From assembly GCA_020543525.1 (NCBI GenBank), contig JAHYIO010000007.1:310001-374000 (forward strand): a stretch of DNA of 64,000 nucleotides, in the 5' to 3' direction. A program made the translations under genes and the position numbers. The stretch is from Coriolopsis trogii (lineage: Eukaryota > Basidiomycota > Agaricomycetes > Polyporales > Polyporaceae). Positions 46,988 through 58,609 of the stretch are shown here, in pieces (position 1 is the first letter of the stretch; each line of letters opens with the position of its first letter). The notes under the pieces were generated by a model, which saw only the letters and a program-made list of their open reading frames with translations, was not told where the DNA came from and did no database searches.

Positions 46988-48078
46988 ATCCTGAGAGTGA
47001 AAGTGAGGCAGGTGGAACCAGTCGAAGACTGAGAATTGTCCTTGTGTCTTAGCAGGGTTAAGAACGATCCTTCATATATACCGCATTCTACGTGCATTAG
47101 CAGGCCAGCGAGTCGACGAGCATTGCAGTGCACCGATCACAACGGTCCTCGTGCCTTGCGGATGCACATAAGTAAGCCTGGACCTACAGTCATGTAAGAT
47201 AGGGAACACGAGGGTTACCTGCTATGGTGAATACTTCTTGTCAAACCGGTGTTCACACTCGCTCCGGGAGGGACGGAGGGCTCCCATGCAGCCGATGAGC
47301 AGAGCGCACCATAGAGAAGTCGTGAATGACTCGCGTTCGCGCAAACCGCGAGGGTGTCGGATACGACATTGACGGTCATAACGCAGGCGGTCCGCGCGAA
47401 GCCTATGGTTATCACAGGAGGGCGCGCGGCACCTCCGACCTCGAGGCAAGCGGTGCGCGAGTAGTGTTACAGCCTCGCTGCGTGATCCACAGGTACGTCG
47501 CGAGTACCGAGCCGCTTGGACGCGAATGTATGGCGGGTAGCGTGAAATCAATGTCGGTGCGCTTGAGCTGCTTAGTGATCTTCCACACAAAACGGCTCTT
47601 CCCCACAACGCAGGTCACCTATAGCAGCCACGTACTCTAGAGCTGGTTTCCGCTGTTGCGCGCAGCGACACCTTCACCTATCAAAGACAATTCGGTCAGT
47701 ACTGTGCCAGCTTCAAGCCGCATTCGGACACCAGAAGACAATTCTCACTCGGGTGTGACTACTCTCTTCCCCTGGGCCTCCTTCATCGCAATGATGAACC
47801 GGCGCATTAACTCCGGGAAGGCGCTGCGGGACATCAGGGCATCAACACGAGCCCATGTCTGAGACACCGCAGCCTTGTAGGAGGCAGCCGGGAATCGCTC
47901 ACAGACGCAACAGAAAAGAGATGGGGTGACATTGCATGATCGCGCAGGAGACACTGAGAGGGGTTGTGTACATGCAAGACAGCCTCCACCTGAACACTAA
48001 GACGCGATTAGTACGCTACTTTTCGACGCCCCTCCAAGCAAGGGTAGGGAGGACCGCGACTGACTGCATTCAGGTCCC
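46988..48078. other. Intergenic, no confident gene
   Basis: 1.1 kb between the DUF6533 B start and the PPR-like stop. A minus-strand frame at 47745-47954 (helical, Ala/Arg-rich) and frames at 47215-47640 exist, but none shows motifs or a coherent exon chain. A decayed gene is possible. Confidence 0.4.
47075..47080 (-). promoter_or_regulatory. Putative TATA box of DUF6533 gene B
   Basis: TATATA about 90 bp upstream of the minus-strand ATG at 46987. Position and AT island fit a core promoter. Confidence 0.45.
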
Positions 48079-50682
48079 CTACCGCGGCATCATCTCCTCT
48101 TTCGCATTCCCGATAGCCTTCGACACCAACCCGGCGTGCAACGTCACCTCCCCCCCTTCGCTCGCGAGAATCGCACGCTTCAGGATCCGTTCGAGCGGCG
48201 TGACCTTGTACCGCGTCTGGTCGTCCACAGCCTGCAGCCCCGCGAACTCGAAAGGCGCAGGGACGCCGTGCCGATGGAACTCGTCCGGGTCCGGCGCGCG
48301 CACCTCTTCACTTTGCCTCGGATCGAACGGAGCCTCGCCGGTCTGCACCAGTGGGGTGTAGTCCGGGACGTCGACGAAGGAGAGGTTCAGTCTTGGGTCG
48401 GCGCCCACGATCAGGACGCGGTGGACCATCTCGATGCTGAACCGCAAGGACTTGCGCAGGTCGCGCGGGACTTCCTCGAGCCCGAGGAAGCGGTACGTCC
48501 AGATCGCGTCGGGTTCGTACTCGGCGGAGATCCTCGGGAGCTCCATCTGGATCCGGCCTAGGATCGCGTTCACGACGGTGGAGTAGGTCGTCAGCGTGGG
48601 CTTGCCGACGACGTCTGGGTAGAAGCGGAAGGCGCGGAGGGCGACGTAGGCCCCTGCGTAGTCGTATCTAGCCATGAACGCGCGGACGGCCTTGTGGAGA
48701 ACCATTGGCTCGAGCGCGGGCGAAACGGGAGGTTCACCTATGGGCTGCTGATCGGTGGGTTCACCTGTGGGCTGCTGATCGGTGGGTTCACCTGTGGGCT
48801 GCTGATCGGTGGGTTCCTGTGCGCGCTGTTGCTCCTTGTGGCAGAGTAGCAGGTCTCTGTAGACCGAACGTGCATCAGGCACGTCTTTGAGGTCTTTGAT
48901 CTTTCTTGATCGGCGGCGCTGGCGAGGAGTCTCGGTTGAAAGCCGGTGTAAGGCACGAAAGACGGTCGAGAAGGTGTGGGCGTCGGGAGTGGTGTACGAA
49001 TTGCGGTGGGTCATCATCTGACGGTAAATGGTGAAGACGACGTCGTAGTTGCGGCGACCGACTTCGTGGGCGAGGAGAGCGTTGAAGAAAGGAAGGTCTG
49101 GGAGGATGCTTGGATCTTCTTTCTGCATCTGAGTGAGTGCGTGCTCGTATACGGAGTAGGAGGGATTCGCGTTAGCGAGGTCGCGTAGGATAGTGGTGTA
49201 AGGGGACACGATCGATACTGCGGACCGGGGTCGAACGGGAGGAGGAGAAGGACGGGTGGACCAGTGGACGGCACCTAGCTTGTCACCGGCTCTGGCATGG
49301 GCTCTGACGATGTAGCTGGTGATGCGAATTGGAAGGTGGTAGTGGGCAGGACGCGTGGTGAGGTATGCTTCCACCACTCGGTCAATGAATTGGAGGGGAA
49401 CCTGGACGCCTTCTACGAGGACGCGAAGAAGGTCGTAGAAGGCGTCGTCGTCAAAGGACGGGCTGTTAAAAGCTTCAGAAACAGCCTCGAGGACGATGGG
49501 CTGGTGAGGAAGGTCGTCGATGAGCTTGACTATGTGCATTTGTGTACGAAGGGAGATGGAGGGAATGTAACCCTCGCGGGTCATGCGGGCATAGAGAATG
49601 GCAGCCTTCATGACATGGCCGTGGCGCAAGAAAAGGGAGACAGCAAACTGGAAGAGCTGAAAGCGAGACGGATTGTCGAGCTTGTGTTCATCGAGGGTCT
49701 TGTGGACGAACGCGGCGGCGACGGAGGGACCACTGCGGGCTAGATGATTTGGAAGGGCTACCTGGGCATGATTGAGGCTAGTGCTCCTCTCGACATGAGG
49801 TGTTGATACGAGGTGTGTGGAAGGGGCAAGTGCGGGAGAGGTCAGCGTTCTGGCGGATGTCGACGGCCGAGGAGAGAACAGTGTGCGGGCTGCTGCATGG
49901 CGGAGGCGGAGGAGGGCGAGGGTCGCTATCTTGGCCTCGGTCGATGCGGACGCCTTCTGCCAGTGCTTGAGAGTCAATGACGCGTGGATGAGTGAAGAGA
50001 GGGCGACGGAGATGCGGAAGCTGCGAGCGACGACGAGCAGAGCCCAAACGACGGTCAGAACACAAGGCGCTAGGGCGCGGGGAATTTGGTCGGGGTAATT
50101 AACAACCAGCTAATTAACTTGGTAAATTAGCCGTAAATTACCCGTCAAGCAGAGAAACCCCAAAATGACCATGTAAATTTGAGTCAATTAGCATGCGTGG
50201 GCGAGGCAAATCCTAGCTGGTAGAGAAGGTTCTAACCCACTATTGCCCTCACATAGTACTCTCATGACCAAGAAAGAAGACCCTGAGGTGAGCATACCCG
50301 GCGCCCGCAGCGCGTGACTTTTCGCCGGCAGATAGGACAACTTTCTTCACTCTCTAGAGCTTTGAGCGTCTGCGAGGGTTAAGCGCCGGTTAGCCTCCCT
50401 GCTCCGCCCAAGTCTGTCACACTATCAGGTTTCTCTACCTCCAATTATTACACCCAGGTGTTGGGGAGATCAATGAGGTATTATGGGACAAGAACATGGG
50501 GACCCTTGACCCGTTCTCTGCGTATACATGGCGTAAGCGCCCATGTGTCGGTAAATTACGGTAAATTACCTAGGTAAATTTGCCCCTCCTGAGACCCTCC
50601 GGGTAATTTACCGGTCAAACAGACCGCCAGGTCTAATTACCCGCACCCTACAAGGCGCGGAGTCGGGGGCGCGTATTGCCAT
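48079..50682 (-). CDS. Mitochondrial PPR-like protein interrupted by a hAT-like element
   Basis: The body is one long minus-strand frame, 50069-48079, with no in-frame ATG in its first ~120 codons and an upstream stop inside the inserted element. The only fitting ATG is at 50682-50680, beyond the element. Model: exon 1 50682-50652 (31 nt), intron 50651-50070 (582 nt, GTAGGG...CCCTAG), exon 2 50069-48079; 2022 nt, 673 residues. Without the element and one 8-bp duplicate the frame is also intact (671 residues). The N-terminus is rich in Ala, Arg, Ser and Leu and lacks acids, as in mitochondrial targeting. The body has helix-pair repeats such as FLRHGHVMKAAILYARMTRE and HEVGRRNYDVVFTIYRQMMT, typical of PPR proteins that bind organellar RNA. 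The assignment to PPR is moderate. Whether the gene is expressed depends on splicing of the element. Confidence 0.68.
48731..48811 (-). repeat. Three tandem 27-bp coding repeats
   Basis: Three near-identical 27-bp copies, differing by one base, encode Glu-Pro-Thr-Asp-Gln-Gln-Pro-x-Gly-type 9-residue units in the PPR-like protein, followed by a partial fourth. They sit in a hydrophilic linker, stay in frame and probably vary in number between strains. Confidence 0.85.
50063..50070. repeat. Target-site duplication, left copy
   Basis: CAAGGCGC directly abuts the TAGGG end of the element at 50071 and is repeated exactly at 50651-50658. An 8-bp duplication is the hallmark of hAT-superfamily insertion. 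Confidence 0.88.
50071..50650. mobile_element. Non-autonomous hAT-like DNA element (MITE), 580 bp
   Basis: The ends are imperfect inverted repeats. Reading inward from each side, both start TAGGG and about 16 of the first 21 bases agree (left TAGGGCGCGGGGAATT, right complement TAGGGTGCGGGTAATT). A perfect 8-bp duplication flanks them. Inside both ends lie repeated GGTAAATTAC-type words in both orientations (50115-50145 and 50550-50615), resembling subterminal transposase-binding repeats. The centre is non-coding, with no transposase motif, so movement would need an enzyme from elsewhere. 8-bp duplication plus a short TIR of this kind points to hAT. The element lies in the start region of the PPR-like gene. 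On that gene's strand its junctions form GT and AG dinucleotides, so it may be read as an intron. Confidence 0.85.
50651..50658. repeat. Target-site duplication, right copy
   Basis: CAAGGCGC follows the element's last base at 50650 and matches the left copy exactly. Its first base supplies the G of the candidate GT splice donor on the minus strand. Confidence 0.88.
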
Positions 50683-50960
50683 AGAGGGAAGTGTGACGGA
50701 GGCGCAGCAGTGTGACGGGGCGGTCTAGATTGTGGTTCGACTGGCGCGAGATATGGTAGACGCCCGCTGCACCTGGACGTCGGGGCGCGCGTGCTCTGCT
50801 CTGTTCTGTGCAGCTGCTGAGCCCGAGTCTGAGCCCGAGCCCGAAGCGGCCACCGACGTCCTCACCACCACACGCTACCGCACAACGACCGACTCGACTC
50901 TCCCACTGCTCTTGCCCTACCGCCGTCTGCTCCGTCGCAGGCCGACTCGCATCGGACGCC
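50683..50960. promoter_or_regulatory. Short divergent promoter region (PPR-like gene / 5-phosphatase)
   Basis: 278 bp between the proposed minus-strand ATG (50682) and the plus-strand ATG (50961). It is very GC- and CT-rich towards the phosphatase start, with no TATA element. Before the element inserted, the two genes would have been a tight head-to-head pair. Confidence 0.5.
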
Positions 50961-53900
50961 ATGACCGTACCAGACTCCTCGGACAGCATAGAGACCGCCC
51001 CTCCGCCCGCCGTCAGCAGTCTCCGCTCCAGGTTCGAAAAGCTCGCAGCAGACTCCTCCGCCCCCTCCTCCTCCTCGTCTCTCAAGCCCTCTGGCTCTCT
51101 CCATCTCTCCCCCGGCCATGTCCCACTCAGTCCCCGTCTCAGGCCGGCCCCAGGCCACGACCGCGAGCCCTCAGACTCTAGCTCCAGCGTGCATTCCCTT
51201 CGCCCTGTCTCGTCCTCCTCAGACCTCAGGTCTTCTGTCTCCATCAAGCGTCCCCCCCCGCCCCCTCCTCATCATCCGCCTTCGAGAGCTGCATCCCCCG
51301 CGAACCCTCACATCAGTCCTCTCCTCCGTCCCGTCCCAGACCACTCTCCCTCTCCGCCTGTCGAACACGACACTCCCTCAGAGTCTCCTCTTGCTGCCAA
51401 ATCCGCCCTCCTCGCGCGCAGACCGCCGCCCCCTCCGCCTCAAGATCCTTCTTTGCCCCGATCCGCCGTTTCTTCTCTCATCAAACAATTTGGGTGGGTC
51501 TCATCTTCTCTCATCATCTCTTTCTGTCCCGTATCCTTCACTCGCGTTACTCGGGGCGTTGCGCTCCAGCTTCTCTCTCTCGACCTCAATTTGCGCACAT
51601 TACTATCCGAACAGGATGCTCTTTCGGAAGCATTGCTGCGCTTGCGCGTGCATCTAATGCACCCATGCAGATCAATCTCGTCGACTTCGCAACATTTCCG
51701 TTCTTGTCTTTTGCCATTCTCAGAATCCATCCGTGACATCCCTACTGCCTCCGCCATTGTGTCATAGACCATAATTGACAGACCCCATACTGACGCGCCA
51801 CCGACCCAGGAACACCGCCCAGACCTCTGTCGCCTCTCCTCCCAAACCTCCGCCTCCGGCCCCTCCTGGTCGCCCTCATTCACAGGTCCCCATCGCTACT
51901 CAACCTACTCAGTCTCCGCCCGAACCTCCACATTCGCACAAACCCCACCAACCCTTGTTTCCAGAACAGCAAATTCATTCCGCCCCTTCCAGTTCATTCC
52001 TTACTGCCTCTTCCTCTTCCAATGATGGATATGACCCATTTGATGACATCCATTCCGACACAGAAGCTGCACACGCTGCCTCGCCTCCTCCCTTGCCTCG
52101 CAGGTCTGGCACTGTGATCCGTCATCCCCACGTCCAAGAGAGCTCCTCTGATAGTGTATCATCCTCTGGCAGCTCGAGCAGCAGTCGCACCTCTGACGAT
52201 GGTGGCGAAACCGTCAGTAGGAAACCGTCTCCAATGTCGTCACCACATCCTCCTTCCTCGCCCCGCCCCCCTCTCGCTCCTCCACCTCGTCCGCCTCCGC
52301 GACACAAAATGTCCGTGCAGACCTCGAACTTCGTCTCCATTCCTTCATCGTCCGTGAGCGCGTCCGCTCTCAATCCTCCCCCTCTACCTGCCCGTAAAGG
52401 GGCAACACCTGTCGAAGATTCTCCTCCTCGGCAACTCCCTGCGCGACACCATAGCATGTTCGAAGACTCTAGTGCCCCGGCCCCGCCTGAGCGGAAGCAA
52501 TACGGCAACCATCTACCGCCACCGACTCGGACGATTGCGCTCGGCGACAAGCTCCCTCCTCCGCGACGCGTTTCCTCTGGGTCATCCAGCGAGTCCGAAG
52601 AGGAGGATGAGGACGTCAAACTGAAGATAGACCAACTTCCCGACGCTAGTCGAGCTTCCCGTAGACCCCCTATTGTCGACTGCCACAATTACTCCGAGTT
52701 CAACATCCATGTTCCCGCATACACAGCGTCCGCAGCCGTCTCTGGTCACGCTGTGGCCGTCGTTACTCATCATCATCTTCGTATATATGACCTATCCGTA
52801 TCAGACTCACCTGTCTGGAACCTCGACTCCAAGTCTGGCGACTTTGGCATCAAGCTGAAGGACTTCAAGATGACCGCCGTCGAGTTCCGGCCCACTGCGA
52901 ACCATGCAGACCGCGGCGCGTTCCTCTGGGTAGGGACGAAGGACGGGCATCTCATCGAGCTTGATGTGCGTACCGGCAAGGTCACAGCTATGCGCCCCGT
53001 CGTGCACGCCCACACGGTCACACACATGTTCCGGCACGGGCAGGCAATGGTCACCTGCGACGATACCGGCAAGCTTCTCGTCTGGGCCCCCGCCGACAAT
53101 GGCGACCTCGATCTCTCGTCGCAGACGCCGCGCGTGGTCCGCATAGCGGAGAAGCAAGAGTTCGCGAAGCTCATCGGTGGGCTGCTATGGACATCGACGC
53201 GCGACCCGTCCGGGGGTGGGACAGTCTCTGGCGCGTCCCGTGGACCGTACGTACGCGTCTACGACGTCTTCAACCCGGGCAGCGTCGGCAAGTCCCTCCT
53301 CCCGACCGAACATCTCGGCGCGGTCACGGCTGGGACGGTGCTCCCGACCGATCCGGCGCACGTCTACCTCGCGCATGAGGGCGGGAACATCAGCATATGG
53401 TCGATGGGCGGGAACGACGCGCCGCCGCAGTGCGTCGACGTCGTCAAGGTGTCCTCGTCGGACATCCTCAGTCTGGAGGGCGTGAACGAGCGGCTGTGGG
53501 CGGGGACGCGGAAGGGGACGATCGAGGCGTTTGACGTGTCCTCGAAGCCGTGGACGGTCACGAACAGCTGGATGGCGCACCAGAAGCTGCCCGTGTTGAG
53601 GATCGCGGTCGACATGTGGAGCATGGAGAAGCTGGACCGGTTGGTCGTGTTCAGTGTTGGTCGGGATGAGCGCCTACGGTTCTGGGACGGGTTGTTGGGC
53701 GTGGACTGGATCGGTGAGTGGTCTGACAAAGTTGGGCGATTTAATGGTGCTCATGCTCGAATACAGAACAGGAGATGGCGAAGCGCGAGACCGAATTCAG
53801 CACGTTCCGGAACATGACCGTGCTCATTGTCTCGTACAACGTCGACTCTGCGAAGCCGGATGCGTTCAACGGCCCGACGGAGAACGTGAACTTCCTCCAG

Positions 53901-55071
53901 GATGTGCTGCAGTCGATGGACCGGCCGGACATTATCGCGTTCGGGATGCAGGAGCTGATCGACCTCGAGAGCCGGAAGATGGCGGCGAAGACGGTGCTGC
54001 TGGGGGGCAAGAACAAGAGCTCGGACGGGACGATCAGCCAGAAGGTGTCGAGCTCGTACAAGAAGTGGTTCGACCGGCTCGTGCTGGCGGTGCGGCTGGC
54101 GATGCCGACGGACGAGCCGTACTCGGTGATTCATACGGAGAACCTCGTGGGCTTGTTCACGTGTATATTCGTGAAGAACACGGAGAAGATGGCGTTGAAG
54201 CATGTGGCGCTCACGACGGTCAAGCGGGGGATGGGGGGCCGGTACGGGAACAAGGTGCGAACCATGTCTAGTCTCGTTTGCAAGAATGGAGCGCTGAATG
54301 AGCGCGGATTGTAGGGCGGCATCATCTCGCGGATGGTGATTGACGACACGTCGATATGCTTCATCAATTGCCATCTCGCAGCGGGTCAGCACCACGTCCG
54401 GCAGCGGAACGCGGACGCTGCGGCTATTGTCGAGGACAAGAGCCTCCTTCCTGACGCTGCGCCGATGGAGGAGATTGTCGCGTACGTGAACGGCGGTGAC
54501 GGGTCCATGGTCTTGGACCACGAGATCGTCTTCGTGAGTGTTACGCATGTCCGCCTCAGTTACTCTTGCTGATTTCTGAACGATGTAGATGAACGGCGAC
54601 ATGAACTACCGCATCGACCAACGGCGGGAGGCGGTGATCGCCGCCGTCAAAGCGGGCGACCTGGAGCACCTGCTCGTGCACGACCAGCTCCGGAAAGAGA
54701 TGAAGTTCAATCGCGCGTTCAGGCTGCGGCAGTTCAGCGAGGGCCCGCTCAACTTTGCGCCGACGTACAAGTACGACCGGCGGACGGACGAGTACGACAC
54801 GTCGGAGAAGGCGCGGACGCCGGCGTGGTGCGACCGGGTGCTGTGGCGGTCGCTGCACCCGGAGAGGGTGGAGCAGCTGCAGTACCGAAGGTGGGAGGCG
54901 AACGTGAGCGACCATCGACCGATCTCGGCCGGCTTCAGGATCACGGTCAAGAGCGTGAAGCACGAGGCGCGGGCGAGGGTGAGGGCGGAGGTGAAGGAGA
55001 GGTGGAAGGGGGTCGAGAGCGAGCTGTTGGGGAAGGCGCTGCAGTATTATATTGACCAGAAGATGATCTGA
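50961..55071 (+). CDS. Inositol polyphosphate 5-phosphatase with N-terminal beta-propeller
   Basis: Five exons: 50961-51493, 51810-53713, 53767-54254, 54315-54533 and 54589-55071; 3627 nt, 1208 residues. The first ~560 residues are Pro/Ser-rich and disordered, with many polyproline motifs. A WD40-like propeller follows (about 570-810; for example FLWVGTKDGHLIELDVRTG). The catalytic IPPc domain (about 815-1190) has VLIVSYNVDS, FINCHLAAGQ, the metal site MNGDMNYRI, PAWCDRVLW and VSDHRP. These enzymes remove the 5-phosphate from PtdIns(4,5)P2 and related lipids or soluble inositol phosphates, acting in membrane traffic and actin regulation. The propeller-IPPc layout is known from fungi and plants. 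The first intron is long (316 nt) and may hide a small exon. Confidence 0.9.
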
Positions 55072-55760
55072 GGTGGGTCGGTTCTGCTAGACTGCGACTG
55101 TACACGGACTTTGGACACTTGCATATACGCACGCACGCACACGCGCACACACACATCACTATGTTTATCGTCGACATGAATGCGTCCCTTGATTTGTAAC
55201 GAGTTATACCATGTACTCTACGAGGCAGTATATAATAAACGGACATTTTCTCGCTGTAGCTGACTTGCATCAGAACGTGCGCAGTCTGCCTCACGTTATG
55301 CCTGGAACTCCGCGGCAGGGCTTGTGTGGGCGCACTCGGATTCGCGATGACGTCGACAGTATCTGGCGCGTCCGACGCCTTGACCTACGTCGTCGACGTT
55401 CCGCACGTTCGCGGCGGACTGTGCTTGTATGTCTGGACCTGGACGCGCAGAACGCGGTGCTGCGGTAGAGAGACGGACGGCATACGGACCGAAGATCTAC
55501 GTATGGATCTTGCACTAGGGTCCTGCCACCGCCGCCGACGCACCTCTGCCACTGCCCTCCTTGTTTCTCACAAACGCGACCGTCTGCCGCGTTTGCCCTT
55601 CTTCTCAACTCTTCTCCCCTCGTGTTGCACTCGAGTTGCCTTGCCCTGACCAGCCGAGCACTATTCGAGCAAACCTTGGAGCTTAGACGTTAGGCTTCTG
55701 CGCAGCGCCTCGAGGACAAGGCCCACAGCCCATATACATTTCCCCCTCCTCGCACAGACG
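55072..55760. other. Intergenic between 5-phosphatase and HD phosphohydrolase
   Basis: 689 bp. The left part should be the 3' UTR of the phosphatase: an AT-rich TATATAATAAA word near 55229-55239 could serve polyadenylation, and a CA-type microsatellite precedes it. The right part should hold the promoter of the 55761 gene. No gene is seen. Confidence 0.5.
55126..55157 (+). repeat. CA/CG-rich microsatellite
   Basis: Alternating purine-pyrimidine tract (ACGCACGCAC then CGCACACACACA) just after the phosphatase stop. A simple repeat in the presumed 3' UTR. Confidence 0.7.
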
Positions 55761-58609
55761 ATGGTCATCCCCTCCCGCCCGCGCAGGATGCTCCTCGAAC
55801 TGGACGACGACTGGGGCGAACTCGCGCACGTTGAAGGTCCGACGTCGGTCAGGCGGTTCAAGGACTCCATTCATGACTACCGTACGTGCGCTATTTCGAG
55901 GGTCTTTGTACGCGTCGAGACGCGTCGATCGAGCTCATTTTTGGCTGCTGCAGTGCCGTTTGGACCGACTGTGTGCGCGATCATCGACACGTGTGTATTG
56001 CACGCCTTTGCCGTCTTGCCTTTGTCTTACTCGTAATTTATGTGTAGGCCCCAGTTTCAGCGGCTCAGGAACATCAAGCAGCTCGGGACGTCGTACTACG
56101 TATGGCCTGGCGCGTCTCATAATCGGTTCGAACATTGCCTTGGTGAGTGCGTATCTTACTATTGCAGATGATTGTCGGCGGCGCGTGTTCTATGGCGTGT
56201 ATGACGCGGAATGGGTGGACTTCGCGAATCGCGAGCTGAAGCAATGAGGACGATGACCTGCATGGTCTTCGGGGCTAAGCTATACACGCATGCTCATGTA
56301 TGTGCACTACACTATCGTTGGGTGCTGTACAAAGTAGTCAGCATATATGGACTTGTGTCTTCCAGTAGAACAAAGGTCATATAGCGTATTTACCATCATT
56401 GCTCCCGTTCATAGGAGTTGCGTATCTCGCCGAGACTCTGGCCATGCATCTGAAACAGTCCCAGCCGTCCCTAGGCATTACGCAGCGCGACGTTCAGTGC
56501 GTCACCATCGCTGGCCTCTGTCACGACCTCGGGCACGGTCCATGGAGTCATGTTTGGGATGGGATGTTCATTCCTGCCATTCTGTAAGTGTCCTCGAGTA
56601 TTTGCCTTGACCGTATGATTTCACGTGTCTATCTATCCCTGCATAGACCGGATTCGAGGTGGTGCCACGAAGACGCGTCTCGCATGATGTTCGACGCGCT
56701 TTTAGAGGAGAATGGGCTGGAGCTTGACCCGGACGATGCGACTTTCATCAAGGCCCTCATCATGGGCGACCGAAGCATGTGCACGTGAGTGTCGAGTGTA
56801 CACAGATCATACGAGTCTCTTGAGTTGCTCATTTATATGCAGAAAAGAAGAGAAACCGTACCTCTTCCAGATTGTCGCCAACAAGACCAACGGACTCGAT
56901 GTTGACAAGTCTGTCTCGATTACTCAAGAAGTATACGTTTGATGATGGCTGACCGACATCCTTCCAGATTCGATTACATTGCACGCGACTCGCACCATGT
57001 CGACCAGAAGAGCAACCTATCTCTGACAAGGTGAGGGCACGGGCAGCTTCTGTTCATGCAGTACTGACTCGGCTCCAGGCTCATATACTCGTCTCGAGTC
57101 ATCAATAACGAAATATGCTATGACATCAAGGACGCAAACCAGATCTTCGAGCTCTGCCACACGCGCATGTCCCTTCACAAGCGCATATATTCTCACAAGG
57201 CTGGTCAGTACATCATTTTCTCGACCCGAGTATTGAGAACTCAGATAAACTATCTCTCAGCCAGAGCTATTGAGTACATGATCGTCGATGCACTCACCCT
57301 CGCAGAGCCTGTGATGAACATCGCGCACCGTCTAGAGGATCCGAAGAAGTATCTACATCTAACGGACCACATCCAGACGGAAATCGAAGCGTCGGAGGAT
57401 CCGGTATGTGGCTTACCCCTCACCTCGCCCTTGCACATACACTGATTTTCGCTCAACCTTCACCACAGCGTCTCGCTGCCTCCCAAGCTATTCTACACAG
57501 GATTCGCGTGCGCGACCTTTACAAAAGCGTCGACTTCAAGGCCTTCAACTGGGACCACAAGTCCGATCTCAAGGCGACGTTCACCCCACAATCCGTCGTA
57601 AAGGCGTTCAAAGATCTCTACGCGAACAGGGCTTCTCTCGGGGCATCCGAGCAGAAGGAGGGCCTCGACAGCGTGAAGCCAGAGGATGCCGCGGATCTTG
57701 GTCCTGAACATGTCATCATCGACCTCACGGAACGGCACCATGGTATGAAGAACGAGAACCCGCTCGATTACATGAAGTTCTACTCCAAGCACAACCCTAA
57801 TCGTACGTGGCGATCAACACAAACAAATGCGCTGTACTGACTCACCTCCGTCGTTTTGTTCTCTAGAGGGCGTCAAGGCAAATGAAGACGACATATCTGT
57901 CACATTGCCCAGGTCGTTTGGCGAACTGCATCTCCGAGTGTACACACGCGAGCCACGGTGTGTCACTGCGCCCCAATCACGTCTGGCCCGAACTGACGCG
58001 CTTTCCTCCAGCTTCTTCGGGCTTGTCCAACTCGGCTACCGCGCGGTCCTCAAGAAGTTCAACGAGATGCAGGAGCGGAAGACAACTGGCCTCTTCTCCA
58101 CTGAGGAAGGCGAGCCGGCCGAGGAGGAAGTAAACATGTCCGAAGACCCAGAGAAGCCCGCCGTCACCGACATTGGCATCCCGCTGCCCTCGACCCCAAA
58201 GCCAAAGCCGCGCACGTTCAGCGCGAGTTCACGCACGCGCAGCCGAGCATTGTCGCGGAATGCGAGCGGCGTGTTGGTCGAGCCGACCCCGCTGAGGGAC
58301 AACGTGTTCACGACCGTCCCGCCGAGCTTCAATCCACAGGCCAGCCCGCCGAGGAAGGGCAGGAAGCGCGAACGCGAGAACGTGTACGAGGGCGATCAGC
58401 GTGGTGCGCGAGCCTCGACGTCGACGGGCACGGCAACAGCGACGGTGATGAAGGAGGTGAAGACGGACACGGACACGGACAACGAGAGTGTCCGGTCTGG
58501 AAAGCGGGGGAAGGTGGAGGACGACCCGGGATTCCCTGTGCTCGAGCTTGGGTTTGAATCTGACGGAGGCGGATCGCCGCCTCCGAGGAAGAAGACCAAG
58601 TCTCCATGA
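55761..58609 (+). CDS. SAMHD1-like HD-domain phosphohydrolase
   Basis: Twelve exons: 55761-55881, 55954-55990, 56048-56142, 56415-56583, 56647-56784, 56843-56908, 56968-57030, 57079-57203, 57261-57403, 57469-57802, 57867-57957 and 58012-58609; 1980 nt, 659 residues. The HD metal site is complete: His82 (in HNRFEHCLG), His121-Asp122 ([12 protein letters not shown]) and Asp211 or Asp215 in [10 protein letters not shown]. These align with the SAMHD1 metal ligands. Other family blocks are [14 protein letters not shown] and [18 protein letters not shown]1-type enzymes hydrolyse dNTPs to deoxynucleosides and triphosphate, limiting nucleotide pools. The N-terminal SAM domain of the animal protein is absent. 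A ~190-residue disordered, basic, probably nuclear tail replaces it at the C-terminus. The third intron (272 nt) is unusually long and could hold an alternative last exon. Confidence 0.91.

Noticed and set aside
47745..47954. Minus-strand 69-codon helical frame
   Set aside because: No start, splice context or recognisable family; listed only as part of an unassigned intergenic region.
48731..48811. Regularly spaced repeats considered as a CRISPR-like array
   Set aside because: Three contiguous 27-bp in-frame coding repeats without spacers in a eukaryotic gene.
53751..54602. 283-codon minus-strand frame, Arg/His-rich
   Set aside because: Antisense of the 5-phosphatase catalytic exons; composition is typical of a complement shadow.
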